Source: Gnetum montanum (taxonomy: Eukaryota; Streptophyta; Gnetopsida; Gnetales; Gnetaceae). From it: DNA of 62,208 bases. Both the position numbers and the translations under genes were made by a program. Within the stretch, counting starts at the first letter, position 1. Each line of letters opens with the position of its first letter. The notes under the pieces are model-generated. The model ran no database searches. It saw only the letters and a list, made by a program, of their open reading frames with translations, and was not told where the DNA came from. The DNA is taken from assembly GCA_015680685.1 (NCBI GenBank), contig MNCI01027259.1:130621-192828 (forward strand), given 5' to 3'. Positions 9,880 to 23,337 of this stretch are shown here, piece by piece.

Positions 9880-11942
9880 TTACTAACGATGCATCTAGTT
9901 AGTAGGCCATCATGGTGTATGATCCCAAAGACCCTATAGTAGAAAAATGTAGACAATCCCTAAAGATTAGGAGGCAAAGTCTTGAATTTTCTGTGATAAA
10001 CCAAGATCACTATAACTTCATTTGTGTGAAAATTTAGGTTGGCATGCTAATTCCAAGAATGGAAGTAGAAGCTAAATGGGAACATAAGCTGATTCAAGAA
10101 GATGGGAAGGAATACATTCCTTTCCCAAATGACAAAATATCCCTAATGGAAATATATGCCTGAATCCTATCTCAAGTGATTGAGATGGATGAGGAAGATG
10201 AGAAGGCCATCTTAGATAAGCAAGAGGAAAAAGAGGATGAGTTCAAGATTGAGTCTGAACATAAAAACCTCATAGGGGGCCTCTTTCAATAATCCACCCC
10301 TAAAGCCATCTTGCCCACCTCCACCCTAGTTGCCTCTTCCATGGGGTATGTCCCTCAACCTTTTTCTCCTTCTTACCTAACCATGTTTAGGCTAACACTA
10401 GTCATAGCTACACTCCAAATATAATCAATGTCATAGTTAATTACTTTTCATTTCTCCATGTCATTCGCTATCCAACCTTGGTTAGTGCAGCCACTAACAA
10501 TGGTAATCATCATCACTAACCCTTTTACCATCCACATGGGGTCCACCATGGGATCCCATGTAACCTAGGGGTCACATACCCCTTTTGTCCCAATTTTTCC
10601 CAAATACCAACACAAAAATCATTTTATCTATTTAGTCCACTTTCCACTGTAATAACCCAACCTCTCCCCTTAGTACCCTAATCAATTGCAAGGCCATAGG
10701 CTTTACAAAAAAAGTTGTAGCCCTTTGTGTAGATCCCTAAATTGGCATCAACATCCTAGGATCTAGATCAAACCTTCCAAATGATCCAAGACCTAATTGA
10801 GAAGTTGAAGAGGCTTAAGGCCTCTACAACTCAAAGTGTTAAGATCATGAACTTTTACTAGAATGATCCCATTAGTCTTGCATTTGCACCTCTAACACAT
10901 CCTCATCCCTCAATTTACAAAGTACAATGACAAAGATGACCTAAACACTCACCTCATAACCTTATGATTTAAGTGCTTGTTGTTACAACTGTGGTTGCAC
11001 ACAATCATGAGAATATTCTCTATGATCCTTACAGGGAAAGCTCTTGACTAGTACTACACCTTACGTAGAGGGTCTATATCCTCTTTAGAAGACCTGATAT
11101 CAGAATTTATTAATTGCTTCAAGTACACCTTGAAGCTTGACATCATTCTTTACTAACTGATGAAGGTCAAGCAATGAACTCTTGAATTAGTGTAAAATTT
11201 CATCTAGTAATGGAATGATTTGCTTAATGAGATACCAAAACCTATAGCTAAAACTCACCTTTTGGATATATTCAAAGAGGTAGTTAATGATTTCATCAAG
11301 TCCAAGCTATATGACATTAATCCAAGGTTGCTCAGTCAAGCCCTTTCCCAAACTAAGAACATAGATGATGTTGTGGAGGCTAGCCATGATCTTGCCTATG
11401 TGGTATATAAAAACAAACATGCATGAAAGGAAAAGGAAAGGGGTAAGAAAAACAACATGGTGATGACAATAGTAATCAAGGAGAACAAGACAACCAATCA
11501 AGGGCTAAAACCTAAATAACCCAATGCCCATACTAATAACCATACCAGTTAACCATCAACCTCTAGGGCCACCACATCAACTATGTCTAGGCCCAATTTG
11601 AAGTAGAAGGATCGTAGCAAGTATACCAAGTTACCCTTTAAGCCATCTAAACTCATAGACCAACTATTGAAGAGTGGTAGAATCCAATATAAGAAAATGA
11701 CTGAGAATGCCCAAAAGAGACATGAAAGGTTCTATAAAATTTCCAAAGACACTACTTGGGTAACCAAGGATGACCCTCTAGTGTCTAAGTACTTTAAGCT
11801 TGACTGGTTTTGCCACTATCATCAACTGCCAGGTCATGATATTGATTTTTACCTTGCACTAAAAGATGAACTCCAAAAGATGATAGATAGGGGAGATTTA
11901 GTCCTTAATGCATCTAACCCAATTTGGTTTCAAAACCAATAA
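9880..11942 (+). pseudogene. gag: Element C gag, broken
   Basis: The N-terminal part (about 9912-10260) contains YNFICVKI and EHKLIQEDGKEYIPF, matching YNFICVKI and HYELIHKGGHDFIPI of element B's gag. A proline-rich stretch follows at 10300-10600. The retrotransposon gag helical core lies at about 10910-11420, with RRGSISSLEDLISEFI and NEIPKPIAKTHLL. At 11802-11880 a knuckle-like FCHYHQLPGHDIDF is followed by LKDELQKMIDRGDL, as in gypsy elements where the pattern is CxxH-x4-H-x4-C; the last Cys is replaced. Stops and shifts are frequent before 11200, but 11667-11942 is open. Confidence 0.8.
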
Positions 11943-12779
11943 ATGCATGTGCAAAAAGACCCATTGAACTTCAACAATAGATCCTACATCATATTGACAT
12001 TCACTGGTGATGACAACTGAAGGCTTGCAAGGTAATCGTTTGTGATTTGGGTACCTTCTTGCAATGAAAGGGGCCCTTCAACTTCTGCTAGCTCAAGGTC
12101 CTCCTCTGTTATAAGGGTACCATTACCAAAGATCCCTTTATCATTAGGATGCCCTATCCCATTACAACCAAGTCCACGCATGTAGTTGAACAATAACCCC
12201 CTGTTGTGGCTAATGTAATAGCTTCTTCCTTCAAGCCAATTAATAATAATAAGAAATCAACAACTAACAATAGAGGAAGAATGAAAAAAATCCTAAGAAT
12301 AAGAGTGATAAACAAACTAAGAAATAGAAGGAAGTGTGCCTGCTGAAGCCCACTCCCATCTCATATGTTCCCATTGCCTCAATGACCCAAGCTACTTCAA
12401 CTAGTACGTCATGGGAAGTTCCTAAACACCAAGAAAAAGGTAAAGAGGCTAGGCCACAACAATCCAAACATAAAGTTCATGTTTTGGAATGCATGGAAGA
12501 AGTCTAGAGTAATAAGAATGAAAAATCCCATAACCAACTACAAGGACTTCTTCAATGGGATGGAACAGGTTAAGCAGTCTCTAAAATAGATGAACACAAC
12601 CTTGAGCCTGTATGACTTGGTCATGACTTTTTCTACACATCATGAAGCACTAGTTGGATATCCCCACTAATGAAGAATCCATCTATGCAATGATGGTTTC
12701 TCATTCACTGAGGGAAGCAAGATCAACATTATTAGTGTTTCACAATAGCAAAATCAAGACAAACCTCAAATAGAAAAGT
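11943..12779 (+). pseudogene. Element C gag-protease linker
   Basis: This joins the gag C-terminus to protease. At about 12660-12760 the frame with NEESIYAMMVSHSL and LLVFHNSKIKTNLK aligns with the element B segment NEPSIHAVMS and LGFHLKNIKIDEK just upstream of its protease. No separate gene is supported. Minus-strand frames here, for example at 11984-12193 and 12264-12467, are mirror images of this coding strand. Confidence 0.55.
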
Positions 12780-13430
12780 AACCAAGGCACCCCTATTTAT
12801 AATGATAAGTATTGGATAGTATAAAATCCATAGGGTGCATGTTGATGATGGGGCAGCAAAAAATGTTATACCTTACACCATTGTTTAATGTTTGGGCTTG
12901 ATAGAACAAATACAAGATACAACAACTTCAATCCTTAAATTCTTTAATGGATCATGGGTTGTTGTCACAGGTTCCATATCTCTACATTTGATGGTAGGGG
13001 AGAAATTCCCCACAATGTAAAACCTTTTGATGGTAGAGAAAAAATTAGGATTCAACCTCATCCTAGAAAGGCCTTGGATGTTTCAATTATGAGGCATGTC
13101 TTAATCTATCCACCAAGAGATTGACTTGCCTTACTAGAGAGGTGAAATAATAATTCATGGTGATAATGCGGTACCCCTAGTGATCAAAATTGGTGATGTA
13201 GAACAAGGTTTAAAGTAGAGTTTCAGGAAGAAACTTCTACTATTATCCACAAAATTGAAGAGTATGAGGTGGCAAAAGAGGCCAAGATAAATAACGATGG
13301 GCCCATTGATGCATCATGGAAGGAGCTCCCCTTTAACATCATTGGTGAAGGAGATGGGGAATACAAACTTATGCAACATAGATCATACATGTTTCCTAAT
13401 ATCTCAAAGATTAGGAAACATCTACATGAG
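12780..13430 (+). pseudogene. Element C aspartic protease, broken
   Basis: Near 12836 the frame reads VHVDDGAAKNVIPYTIV, with DDGAA in place of the D[ST]GA catalytic loop; plant gypsy elements often have this DDGAA form. Downstream, GSISLHLMVGEKF and NLILERPWM (usually LILGRPW) give the flap and the second conserved strand. The tail SWKELPFNIIGEGDGEYK at about 13315-13370 matches SWAELPFNVISEGDAKYQ of element B. At least five stops and several frame changes break it. The coding region ends at about 13430 and no RT follows here; RT resumes 15 kb downstream. Confidence 0.8.
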
Positions 13431-13439
13431 TGATGTGTA

Positions 13440-14336
13440 CCCTTGTCCTCCTATGTCATGCACTCGTGACCATGTAACCTTATGTACATATAGCCTTTTA
13501 GCCAAGTTTACATTTTACCTTTATTTTAGTTTAAAGTTAGATTTTCATATAACTTCGAGTTTACTTTGGTTTGTGAATTTTACTTTTAAAGCCTTTTTTC
13601 TTATTTTTATTAAAAAAACATGTTATAAAAAATTTTAAAACTTTAAAAATCCATAATTTTTTTTATGTTTTCCTTTATTGTATAGCCCATTATGGCCTTA
13701 AATTGACAAAACCATATGGCCTACCATTGTCTTAAACTAGCAACAACATCATATCCTAGAGTTTACTCTTGTTTGCCATTTTTTTGAAGCTTTTCCTTTT
13801 AAATCCTTTAAACATAAACAATCATAAGCATTTTGAACTGCAGATTCCATAAAAATTGTAAAATGTAAAATAGATAAAAATTCATCTTTTCTTGTTGGGG
13901 CTTGTCATGACCTAAAACTGGCAAGTATCATATGGCCCACCATGGCCTTAAATAGGAAAATACCATTATAACTTCATTATGATCTAACCTATAGCCTTAC
14001 TACCTAGCCATTTCAACCTGCTATCATATTATAACTAAGATAGCTAATGTATCCTTAAAAAAATAATTATAACATAAAACCATAATAAAACTATAATGCT
14101 AGAACATGATAACCAAAATCAAAACTAAAGCTTAAAATTAAAATAAAATTTCCACAAAATCACAACCATAACCACATGGTGTGGTAACATATTTAAATAA
14201 TAGATTGTAAAAATAACATAAATAGTCTCCAACTAAATAATTGGCTAACATTAGTCATACAATATCATCAAAGTAAAATCAAATCAATAAATGAAAATTG
14301 AAGTTGACAATCATAATAAGTGGAAACTGGATAATA
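13440..14336. repeat. Repeat-motif spacer between protease and the 3' end of the antisense gene
   Basis: There is no coding frame. Between 13687 and 13960 the motif ATGGCCTTAAA(T/C)T(A/G)G recurs at 13692, 13729 and 13941, each near a CATATGGCC or CCATTATGGCC. The same motif, in the same orientation relative to the element, lies between protease and the antisense gene in element B and after integrase in C. The rest is AT-rich. Confidence 0.5.
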
Positions 14337-17300
14337 CTAAGGGACATTTAGAGGAGGGGGCGGAGCATTGTTTCCACCTTTGCTGTTGGGGCCATTGCTA
14401 TCATCTGGTGCATATAACATGATAACACAAAATCAATGAGTAACAAATCAAAACTAATAACCTAAAATATAATAAAACCAAAAATAAATTAAGCAAACCT
14501 AAGATGACTCTAAAGAAGCATGTTCCACAGGGAAGTTTTGAAGACCAACCTCTAGACAGTGGAGGATTTGATCTTCAGTCATGTTGGCCCAATCAATGTC
14601 TCCAAGATTAATACCTATGAGGATATTCCTCTTGTTGACATCACTCCATGTAGGTGGTTGATGTAAAAATCTGACAATGGTTACCTCCCCTGAGGTAGCA
14701 GTCATTTGGTGAGTAGGAGAGTTAGCTACAACCATACTCTTCACAAACATCTTATAAGTATCCTCTACATTAATCCCCATCATGAAAAACTCTAGCCATC
14801 GCTTTTATGTATATTTTTCCTATAGCCATTTGAGGTAGGCATTCTGCTCAGCCTTGTACATCCTCTTGTGGTCCTTTTGTATGCGACCCCACTCAAGGAA
14901 CCAAGCACAGTAATCCTTCCACTCACTAGTATTATGGTTTATGAGATCAATTTGAAGCTTTTGTTTTGCCATCTCTTTGGAAAAGGAAGGCTTGCCATGG
15001 ATCACATTCCAATAGTGGGCCCAAGTTATCTCCTTGGTATGCAAGGAGTCCTAGTTGGACACTTGGGCCTTTATGAAGTCCTTATGATCCTTGAGGTCTT
15101 TGACCTCCTTTATCAACTTCTAGTTCTTCCTTGTCAATGATACAACTTGTTCTCATAGGAACTTGTTGGAGCATTTGTCTTCCCACAAAGACTTGACACA
15201 TGAGAGTGCATATCTAGTGGCACCCTCATATAGCTTTTGTGGGACATTCTCTACATTGAGAGGTAAATGAGGCAATGTGGTAACCTCTATGTGCCAATTA
15301 GGATCCCATCTCAGTTTAGACATTGTAATCAACATAAAACAATAAAAACCAACAAATAAAACCAATCAATAACTAAAAATGAAAGATAGTAAAAATTTCA
15401 TAATCATAGAAAATCATATGAAAATGAAAAAATGTAAATGATAAAGGAAAAATGGGTTAGAAATTTTACCAACTATAGGAGTTATCTACTACAACTAGTT
15501 GACCATATCTTTAGCTATGTTTTACATGAATTCAAATTTATTGGGGGTATCCACCCATGGTTGCATGTACAAGATGAAAATGAAAGTTTAAGATTGAGGC
15601 TCGTGGGCTATGAAAAGCATAATAAACAATAAACCACTATAGCCAAATGCAAACATGAAACAATGAAATAATAATGCATACAACGTATCAAACTGAAAAT
15701 CATGAGTACCTAAAAGACCCTCGAACAAGACAACAGGGGGTTTACCTAGGTGTGGATCCTCAAGTAAGGCATCAAAGTGGTCCATGGGAGGAGGGGTGAA
15801 CCCTCATCCTCTTGGTGTTGCAACAACTCATTTTCATAATGTTTCAATATTTTCTCTTCTCAACATTCTAGTTCCTCCTCTTCTTAACACCTTCACTCTT
15901 CCTTAGTTGTTGTTGTTGCTACCATAGCCTCCTATTCTAGTTGCTTATCTAGAAGAAAAACAATTGTAAAACTTAGAGTAATGTAGCACATTTTTCCTAA
16001 GAAAAAAATATTAAATCAATTTAAAAGCATAATTATAAAAAAAAATTAATAAGAAAAAATAAATTAAATAAAACATACCTCTCACATCATGCTACACCCC
16101 TCAAAGCTTAATGATGAACTTTTTTCTTGAGGGCTCCTTGATCATTGGTGTTGTCTCATTCACCAAAGGCCTCTTAAGTTTTTCTCTAGTTGAACCTTCA
16201 AATTCAGCAAGTAATATTTTGGCCTTTTCAATGCTCCCATAATCAACATGGGGATCTTTCCATGTGCTATCTAGGAATGCATAATGTGTACCAACAATCC
16301 CCATGGTGGTGATAGACAACACTTCATCCACATATTTTGGTGGGTCCTAGGTGTGCATGGTAGGGACAAGGTGCCTTACCCAAGGCTTAGTAGGTTGGGA
16401 TGGATCTTTAGTAATTCATCATCCATCCTTTTTCACCATGAGAAACTCTACAAATCTCACAAAGAGTGCAAAATACACATGGAACTTTGACTTAAGATTT
16501 TTCTTGAGCTTTAGGATCTTCCATTGCAACCCTAAAACTAAATGAGTAGTCTAGTTAAATCAATCATCCTTAGTGAGTACCTTCTTCATGAACCAAGCTT
16601 GCTCCATGTCCATAATCTTTTCTTACGATAGCAACATAGGATATGCATGGGATCAAAATCAAAGATACATATCTCTGGCATCTGGATCCTAGAATTAGCT
16701 TAGAGAGAATCCCTTATTACCATGGTGAGTGTTTAGCCACTCCTCCACTTTCTCCTAGTGCTCTATGTCCTTCCCTACTTTGGTGATAATTAGCATACCA
16801 TCATTTGGGATACCAAATAGGTCACTAAAGGTGGATGCATTAATGTCCAAGATGACAGTCACACTATGAATGTGGATGATAGCCTCTTGACTCCTTGGCT
16901 AAAGGAGTCAATGGTGTTCAACATCTCTATATTAGGAATGATTGGGCTTCAAGCCATGACGAGGTAAATAGATTGGCATCAATGATCCTCACATGAATAG
17001 CCTTAGATGCTTGATCTGACAACTAGTGCAGATTTCACCTTACCAAGCTTGAGGATCAAGGTCTCCTCAGTCCATCTTAAAGTGATAATCATAACTTTAG
17101 CTAATGAAGTGACCTTTGCAACATAATGAAATATGGCCCATTACCATTAGCATAGGTGCACCATGTAAAGCAAAATAGAACAAATATAGCCAAGTTAAAA
17201 CCAAACAAGTATAATCACTTAAACAACCAAAATCAAAATAACTTAATAATTACATAATTAGAAAAACATAGCAAAATTAGAAAACAAAAATACTTCACCT

Positions 17301-18125
17301 ATAAGACGTAGGCATCATAGGAGCTCTAGGAGATGAGTTAGCTTCCACATCAGAAGATGGGTTAGCCCACTAGCTATCTATCAATCCATTAGCTAAACAT
17401 GTCCTATATGGCTTAGGATGGAGTTTGATGTAACCATCAAATTCATCCTCTATTTGTTTGATTATCACAAGCCTCATATTTGGCTTTTGGTAAATACCTC
17501 TAATGCTATGTGATCTAGGAGTAAAAGGTTGTCACCTTTAATTAATCCTTGCTCATCCACCTTCAACTTGTAGGCAAGTAAAACAACACAAACCATCATA
17601 ACCTATATCACCAAAAACAACAATGAACTTAAAATAAAATTTAATAACAATTATACTTACCCATTTATGTGGTAGATGGTGCCTTGAGGAATTTGGAACA
17701 ATGCAAGGACATGATGGTCAATAATCAATCTATTGTCCATGTTGTACTAGCTAAATTTGAACATCTTGATAATTTACAAGTGTCCGTAGTAGTTGTGTCA
17801 TCATTTCTCTCACCCTCTACATGATTGTTAGGATCATAAATCATGAACTTGATGATTAGGCTAGAGGAACTAGGCAAAATGGGTTTCACTATTGCTATTG
17901 CTATCTCAAAGGCCAAGTGTGACCAAACCATGACACTAAAATTCTAGAGTAGGTAGGCAAGGAAGTTCTTAAACCGTAGCCTAAACCATACTCCATGGCA
18001 TCCCCACTCCAAATTAGGAATTGGAATGTTGAATCTTGGAAGATGGATGCAGCACAGGAGCCCCACCATCTCTATAACCACCAAGATGGGCTTCAAGAAG
18101 GCCCTATAACATTCAACATATAATC
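14337..18125 (-). pseudogene. Antisense multi-exon gene of element C (aORF-C), decayed
   Basis: Read on the minus strand, this is the counterpart of the gene at 36573-40233 in element B, exon for exon. Matching pieces are: GVWFRLRFKNFLAYL and MVWSHLAFEIAIAIV (17990-17850; B has GVWFRMGVNKFLAFI and VIWSHLSEQLARSVL); the EKAK..KRP..KKFIIKL piece at 16101-16331; QPWVDTPNKFEFM at about 15540; KLRWDPNWHIEV at 15318; YWNVIHGKPSFSKEMAKQK at about 15005; TATSGEVTIVRF and DIDWA at 14700-14580; and a Pro/Gly tail ending in a stop at 14337. Exon 6 runs about 14499-15322. Its acceptor AG looks mutated and its last codon before the donor is TAG. It lies antisense between C's protease and RT. Function unknown. 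Confidence 0.7.
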
Positions 18126-20251
18126 TTTATAATCATGCAAACCAAAAACCTAAATTGAAAGTATACCAAAATAATAACAAGATAATATTACAACTTCCAT
18201 ACTAACATTTTTAGCCTTATAACTATTTAACATAGAAAACAACAATTAGACAAAAATGCCAATTAAAACAGTTCACATCTAATGAAAATGAGAGTTTAAA
18301 GCTAAAATTGTAATAATGACTGATCATAGCCAAAAACATGGAATTGATAGTTTAGAACTAAAACCAAAAAAATCATAGTGTAGAACTAAATTTTCAATTT
18401 CCATGTCAAATTCTATATTTATAAAAACTCAGAATACAACCTAAGTCTATAATTGAAATTCAACTAAAATTTACATTGCATACCAAAATGGCCATGGGAA
18501 ATTGCTCATAAAAAATATTAAAACTTTTTAATTCAATCCAAACCACCTCTACACCCTTCCTAACATTGTGACCAATCTCTAGGATCATGGGACATTGACG
18601 AAATTTGTTTCCAAGGTCTCAACATTGCCCATCTTCACAGGGGTAAATGCGTAACAACCTCAAAACCTCAATTTGACACAACCTTACAAAAACATCTCTA
18701 GAAAAGTTACTGCTTATCTTTTTTTGATGATTCGATAGCCATTGGAATTGTAAAACCATAAACTAAAAACTTATAATAAGAAACTATAAAAAATATTAAC
18801 CAGTTGTTCAATATATATATATATATATATATATAATTGACTCAACCATGGCCATCATAGTCAAAACCCATTTTCTTATGAGTTGATGGAAACACATAAA
18901 AATCAAACTATTTTTTCAAATTTAGTGATTCAAAATTCATTTGAATCCTTGAATCCTAAAATAAAGAAACATATCATTAAACATAAAATTTCATAGCTAT
19001 TTATTGCAAAAAAGGTTCGCAACTTCAACCAAAAATGGCTAAGAAATAAAAAACTCACTTGACACAACCTGATGGAAACAACCATAAATAATTATCCATG
19101 AGGTAAAATCAAGTGTTTCAAAAATATAATTACTATTAAAATAGTAGGAAATAATTTCATAGCCATAGAAAATTAAAAAAAAATTACTATATCTTGAAGA
19201 AAAAATTTGAAAGTGACATTGATTTTGGGAGGGAGGGGAAGAAGTATAAAACCCATGGAAAACATGGAACTAGCATTTATACCTCAATGAAAACAAAACC
19301 TAGAGTCCTACTAACATCTAAAAAATAAAAAGAACCAAGAATTATGATGGAATTTTTTAAAAATCCAAAAATAACTAATATAAAAGCCTATATCTAAGAA
19401 ATGGAATAGACCCAACACACGGAATAGATGAACAAATGGAAAAATGGCCATAGATGTGTGCTTGGGGTAAATCATAGTTGAACCTTCTCCAATCCTAGGA
19501 TGGGAAAGGCATGAAAGGACATGGAAATTTATTTTTGCCTTCTCCAACAAAGGATTCTTGATGGGTTCCTTCTTTTTCATCATGGTACAAAGATCATGCA
19601 CAGGAAGCACTGAAAATCCTTTGGTTCTAATAGTCTTGGGATGACTACATTAGTACTACATGGGCAAAACAACTATAATTGTGATGGGACTAGTGATGGT
19701 GGATAGAATAGAGATCCAACTTGGGCACAATAGCAAAGAAGTGTGAAAAAATAATGATTTTTGAAAAGTTAAACCATCAAAACCCATTTGTACCTAAGCG
19801 TCGATCTTGAAACCCTTGTTTCTTTCTACAAGTCCACTTCACTTGGTGATAAAGTTGGTAACTTGAGACTATGCTAGGTTGTGAGAATATTTTTGACCAA
19901 AACTTGCTAATTCCATGTAGGGACCATTGGGTGCTCTAATAACAAGAACACCGTGACTATGCTAAACATTATTAACTTCCAGGCTTAACTACATTGAGGC
20001 TGGGATACATGGAAATCTTAGAATAAATAACATATCTCATTAAGCCTCGAAAGCCTAGTCCTCTACCCATGCTAACAAACCTCAAAACCAATCTAAGAAG
20101 ATAAGCATTGATAAATCATAACATGGAAAAGTGAAAATTCATCCAAAATAAGATATTTCATGAGATTACACTAGCTTGGAGGGGGAATTGCATGCCCAAC
20201 GTAATCCAATAGGATATGTGGAATGTTCACATTCACCATCAATCCATCTAT
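18126..20251. other. No gene firmly seen; (AT)n tract; possible 5' part of the antisense gene
   Basis: This AT-rich spacer is upstream of the antisense gene on the minus strand, so a promoter and first exon for it could lie here. One minus-strand open frame at 19311-19610 starts with a Met/Lys-rich stretch (MMKKKEPIKNPLLEKAK) but has no matching segment that I could find upstream of the B copy. An (AT)12 microsatellite is at 18812-18836. Confidence 0.35.
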
Positions 20252-20256
20252 CTTGT

Positions 20257-20822
20257 TGTGACATCCTATCCTCAAATGTCATGGAAAATGTCAAATATAT
20301 GATATATTAGACATTATGTGTATGAAGAAAGTATGTCAAATGCAAAATATATGTGATATTCCAAATTATGTATAAAGGAAATAATAGGAAAAATGTAGAA
20401 AGAGAAATAAAAGAATGCTTTCTTGATATGGAATAGCATATCCAAATCATGCTCTAAGAATTTTCCTTTGAGTTTTCTTCCTTTGGCATCTATCCCGTAG
20501 AGGCAATCCAACATTACCACCATGATTAAGCCTATAACCTAGCTAGAAGGGATGTCTAGTCCACTTCCTGTCTCACTTGCCCTGGCTCCCATGACTTTCT
20601 TGTACTAGCTTCACCACTTCATGATGGCATGAACTCTAACCCTGGGTATAAATGCCTTAGGTTAAACCCACAAAGGTTACCTTAAGAGACACGTCCATTA
20701 TTACAATACGTCCTTTTGAGTCAAAATTACAACTACCCTTTTGAATCTTATTAAGATAACAATAACACTTAAGGAACCATCTTCATTAGGTAGCAGCATC
20801 ATTTGGGAATGGAGATGTGATA
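20257..20822 (-). repeat. Element E1 LTR (full length, 566 bp)
   Basis: It begins TGTGACATCC and ends GATGTGATA (from GATGTGACA). It aligns throughout with 23892-24440 and, in its last 275 bases, with 23338-23612. The shared landmarks are CTAACCCT.GGTATAAATGCCTTAGG (a TATAAAT box in both copies) and the closing CATTTGGGAATG. Confidence 0.85.
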
Positions 20823-20838
20823 ATCTACCCCCATTTGG
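20823..20838 (-). other. Element E1 polypurine tract
   Basis: Directly inside the left LTR the minus strand reads AAATGGGGGTAGAT, a purine-rich tract as expected just upstream of a 3' LTR. E2 has the equivalent AAGGGGGATAGAT at 24441-24456. Confidence 0.6.
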
Positions 20839-21249
20839 TTTCATTCATCCTTGAACGAGTCCATGTTCTTTATCCTTTTCCAACTCCAATGTTTTCTTTC
20901 ATGATCCTATGCTCTAATAATTTGATTTCCCCTTTAAACTTGAAGTTGTTTTCTGCTTATTTTGCAAATAAGATATAGGTGAGAAGAATTATATGGAAAA
21001 TTAAATATTAATTTATTAATACTTACTCCATTTTCTAAGATAATGACAAAATATGAATTAAAGATTTATCAACCACCAATCACTAGTCCTAACTAGGGTC
21101 ACACAATGTGCAACTTAGATTTGGTTAACCAAGTGAAGATAGGGAAAATTATTTATTTTTAATTTTTATTATCTTAGATATTCTATTAATCTAATTGAAA
21201 TATAAATTAAATAATGAATAAAATAATAAGATTTATCAAATAAAAGTAA

Positions 21250-22335
21250 GAGTGAGATACTTCCTGATCTTGATCAACCTTATGAACTAATGGAAGTAAT
21301 TGTAATTCTACCATAAGTAGTATATGATCAAATGGTCTTGTACGAGATGGCAAGACTTGATCTTGATTCTTCTCAACTTCATATTTAGAAATTAACTCTA
21401 GTAACTTGGTAACTTTGAAGAATCAGACATTGTACCAAATATAATCTAGGGCCTCAATGAAGAATGTTGTTGATCCATCCTCATTAATCATTGTAGAGTA
21501 ATTGGTAGATTGTGGTTCTTGATGAGTATTATCCATCAACATCATCTATTCTTGAATTCTAGAATATTATTTATCTACTAAGGATTCAAAGTAGGAAAAA
21601 TATGCATTGGCTAATGGAATTACATGCTAAATTGATGGAAACATCTTCTTCAAATCAGGTTCATCTTCCAAAGATTCCTTTATAGATCCATATTTTAAGA
21701 ATTGATAAACACTACTTCAAAATTTTGCATTGAATTCTCCACAAAGAATACTTAGCACTAGATCAATATAACTCAAGAATAACTTATTCTTCAAACTTTT
21801 GTTTATTTTCTTAATCAAGTATGCTCCTTGACATAGTCTAACATCTGAACATGTTGGTTTGGCAATCAAATGTGTGTTAACCATGCATACACATCTTCCT
21901 GATAGATGAACTTTTAGAATCATTGCCAAGGCTATGTCATTTTTCTGAAATCTTAACTATTCTTTCTTGTCCATCACTTAAAGTTCTAGAATTTCAAAAA
22001 TCATTTTTTATAAACTCCATTCAAATCTTTGTACTAACTCAAACTTGGCTTCTTTTTAAAAGATTGCACAACCATCCATGTTGTGATTTCTACAATATGC
22101 TAATCTATATGGCTAAAAAGAAGAACTTCCACAAGAATATTTTTGCCTATAAATACCTTTGTATTCCATTTTTCCCAAGTATGGTTGGAATTAGTATAGA
22201 AATTCCTATGGAAAAAATTCTTGTAAGCATAGGACATCAGCATCCAAATCTTGTAACTCTACTAAGATGCATGTATATTGATATTCATGCCAATCCAAGG
22301 CCCATGATGGACATAGTGGATGTTGTTTCTCACTC
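21250..22335 (-). pseudogene. Captured CCR4-like EEP-family nuclease gene, copy 1
   Basis: On the minus strand the frames give, in order: ELQDLDADVLCLQEF (the LQE motif with the metal-binding Glu), YKGIY, NMDGCAIF-like residues, then AMILKVHLSGRCVCMVNTHL, LCGEFNAKF (GDFN motif with Asp changed to Glu), TLDYIWYN-like residues near 21440, and PFDHILLMVELQL near 21330 (DH motif). This is the order of the endonuclease/exonuclease/phosphatase fold in plant CCR4-like proteins, which act as poly(A) deadenylases or related phosphodiesterases. The N-terminal 'YNxLA' part is absent. Several stops and shifts make it non-functional. It lies in the sense orientation of element E1. Confidence 0.75.
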
Positions 22336-22339
22336 ATAA

Positions 22340-23337
22340 GGATATTGCAAGTAGTATTTTACAACTTTCATTCCTATTCTTGGATTCTTTTCTGAAACAT
22401 TTTTTTTTCATGAGTATCATAGTTGTTGAAACAATATTTTTAGTCTCCATGTTCTTTTATCATATTTTTTTCTTGCAAGATGAATTCATATATATATTTT
22501 TGATCATTAAAAACCATTCTATTTCATCAATTGATTCCTCAATTGATACACCAACTGATTCATTGACTGATAATCAATTGATACTGATATAGCAACTGAT
22601 TCTCCAACTAATTTAACTAAATTATCTAATTTTAGTAATATTTAACGATCTCATATAATTTTAGTAATATGTAAATATATTATCTAATTCTTAATGGCCT
22701 TTCTACCCCCCTTAATAACACTAACTCTAGTAGTATAATTAATGACATGCCATAGTAATCTTGAGACTATCTGTAAGAGTTATGCACTAAATCTTAAAGC
22801 CTAAAAGGTTGAATTTATGATATCATTGAATTATTAGGTGCTCAAATAGTAACTTTAACCTCACCCTTGAGTTTAGAAGGCTAAAAAATGTTAGAAATGA
22901 CTATTTATATGTTGAAAATGAACATCATATGCTCAAGTTGTGTGAAAATTAAACTTTTAAGGATCTCAAGGCACTATATTGGGCAAGAAGTAAAACCTGA
23001 TTTTTTTCATTTCTTGAGATGGATCTGACTTCACCATTGGGTCCGGAGGGTTGAAAACTATAGGAAAAAACTCTTCATTAACTAGAAAAGGCTTCCAAAA
23101 TCAAAAGTGATGGCTTTTGGAGTCTAAAACTAGCATAAAAACGAGACTTCTTAAGAGGTCAACCATCCTAGTTCTACTCCACAGTGAGAGTACTTAATTA
23201 TGGAATTTTTGTATTAGTTGTTACCAATGTGAAAAATTAAAATTTGAAAATTATTTTTTTATGTTCTTAATTTCAATTAAAGGTTTAATGATGGAAATTT
23301 TAAATTTACCCTCAAATAATGGGCATTTTGAAATTTC
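22340..23337. other. Element E1 internal non-coding sequence
   Basis: This aligns with 25990-26995 of E2 (shared landmarks: TCTTAAAGCCTAAAAGGTTGAATTT and GATGGATCTGACTTCACCATTGGGTC). No coding frame is conserved between the two copies, so the short + strand frames here are not genes. Confidence 0.55.

Noticed and set aside
18812-18836. (AT)n tract as a functional origin or promoter
   Set aside because: Simple microsatellite; nothing around it supports a function.
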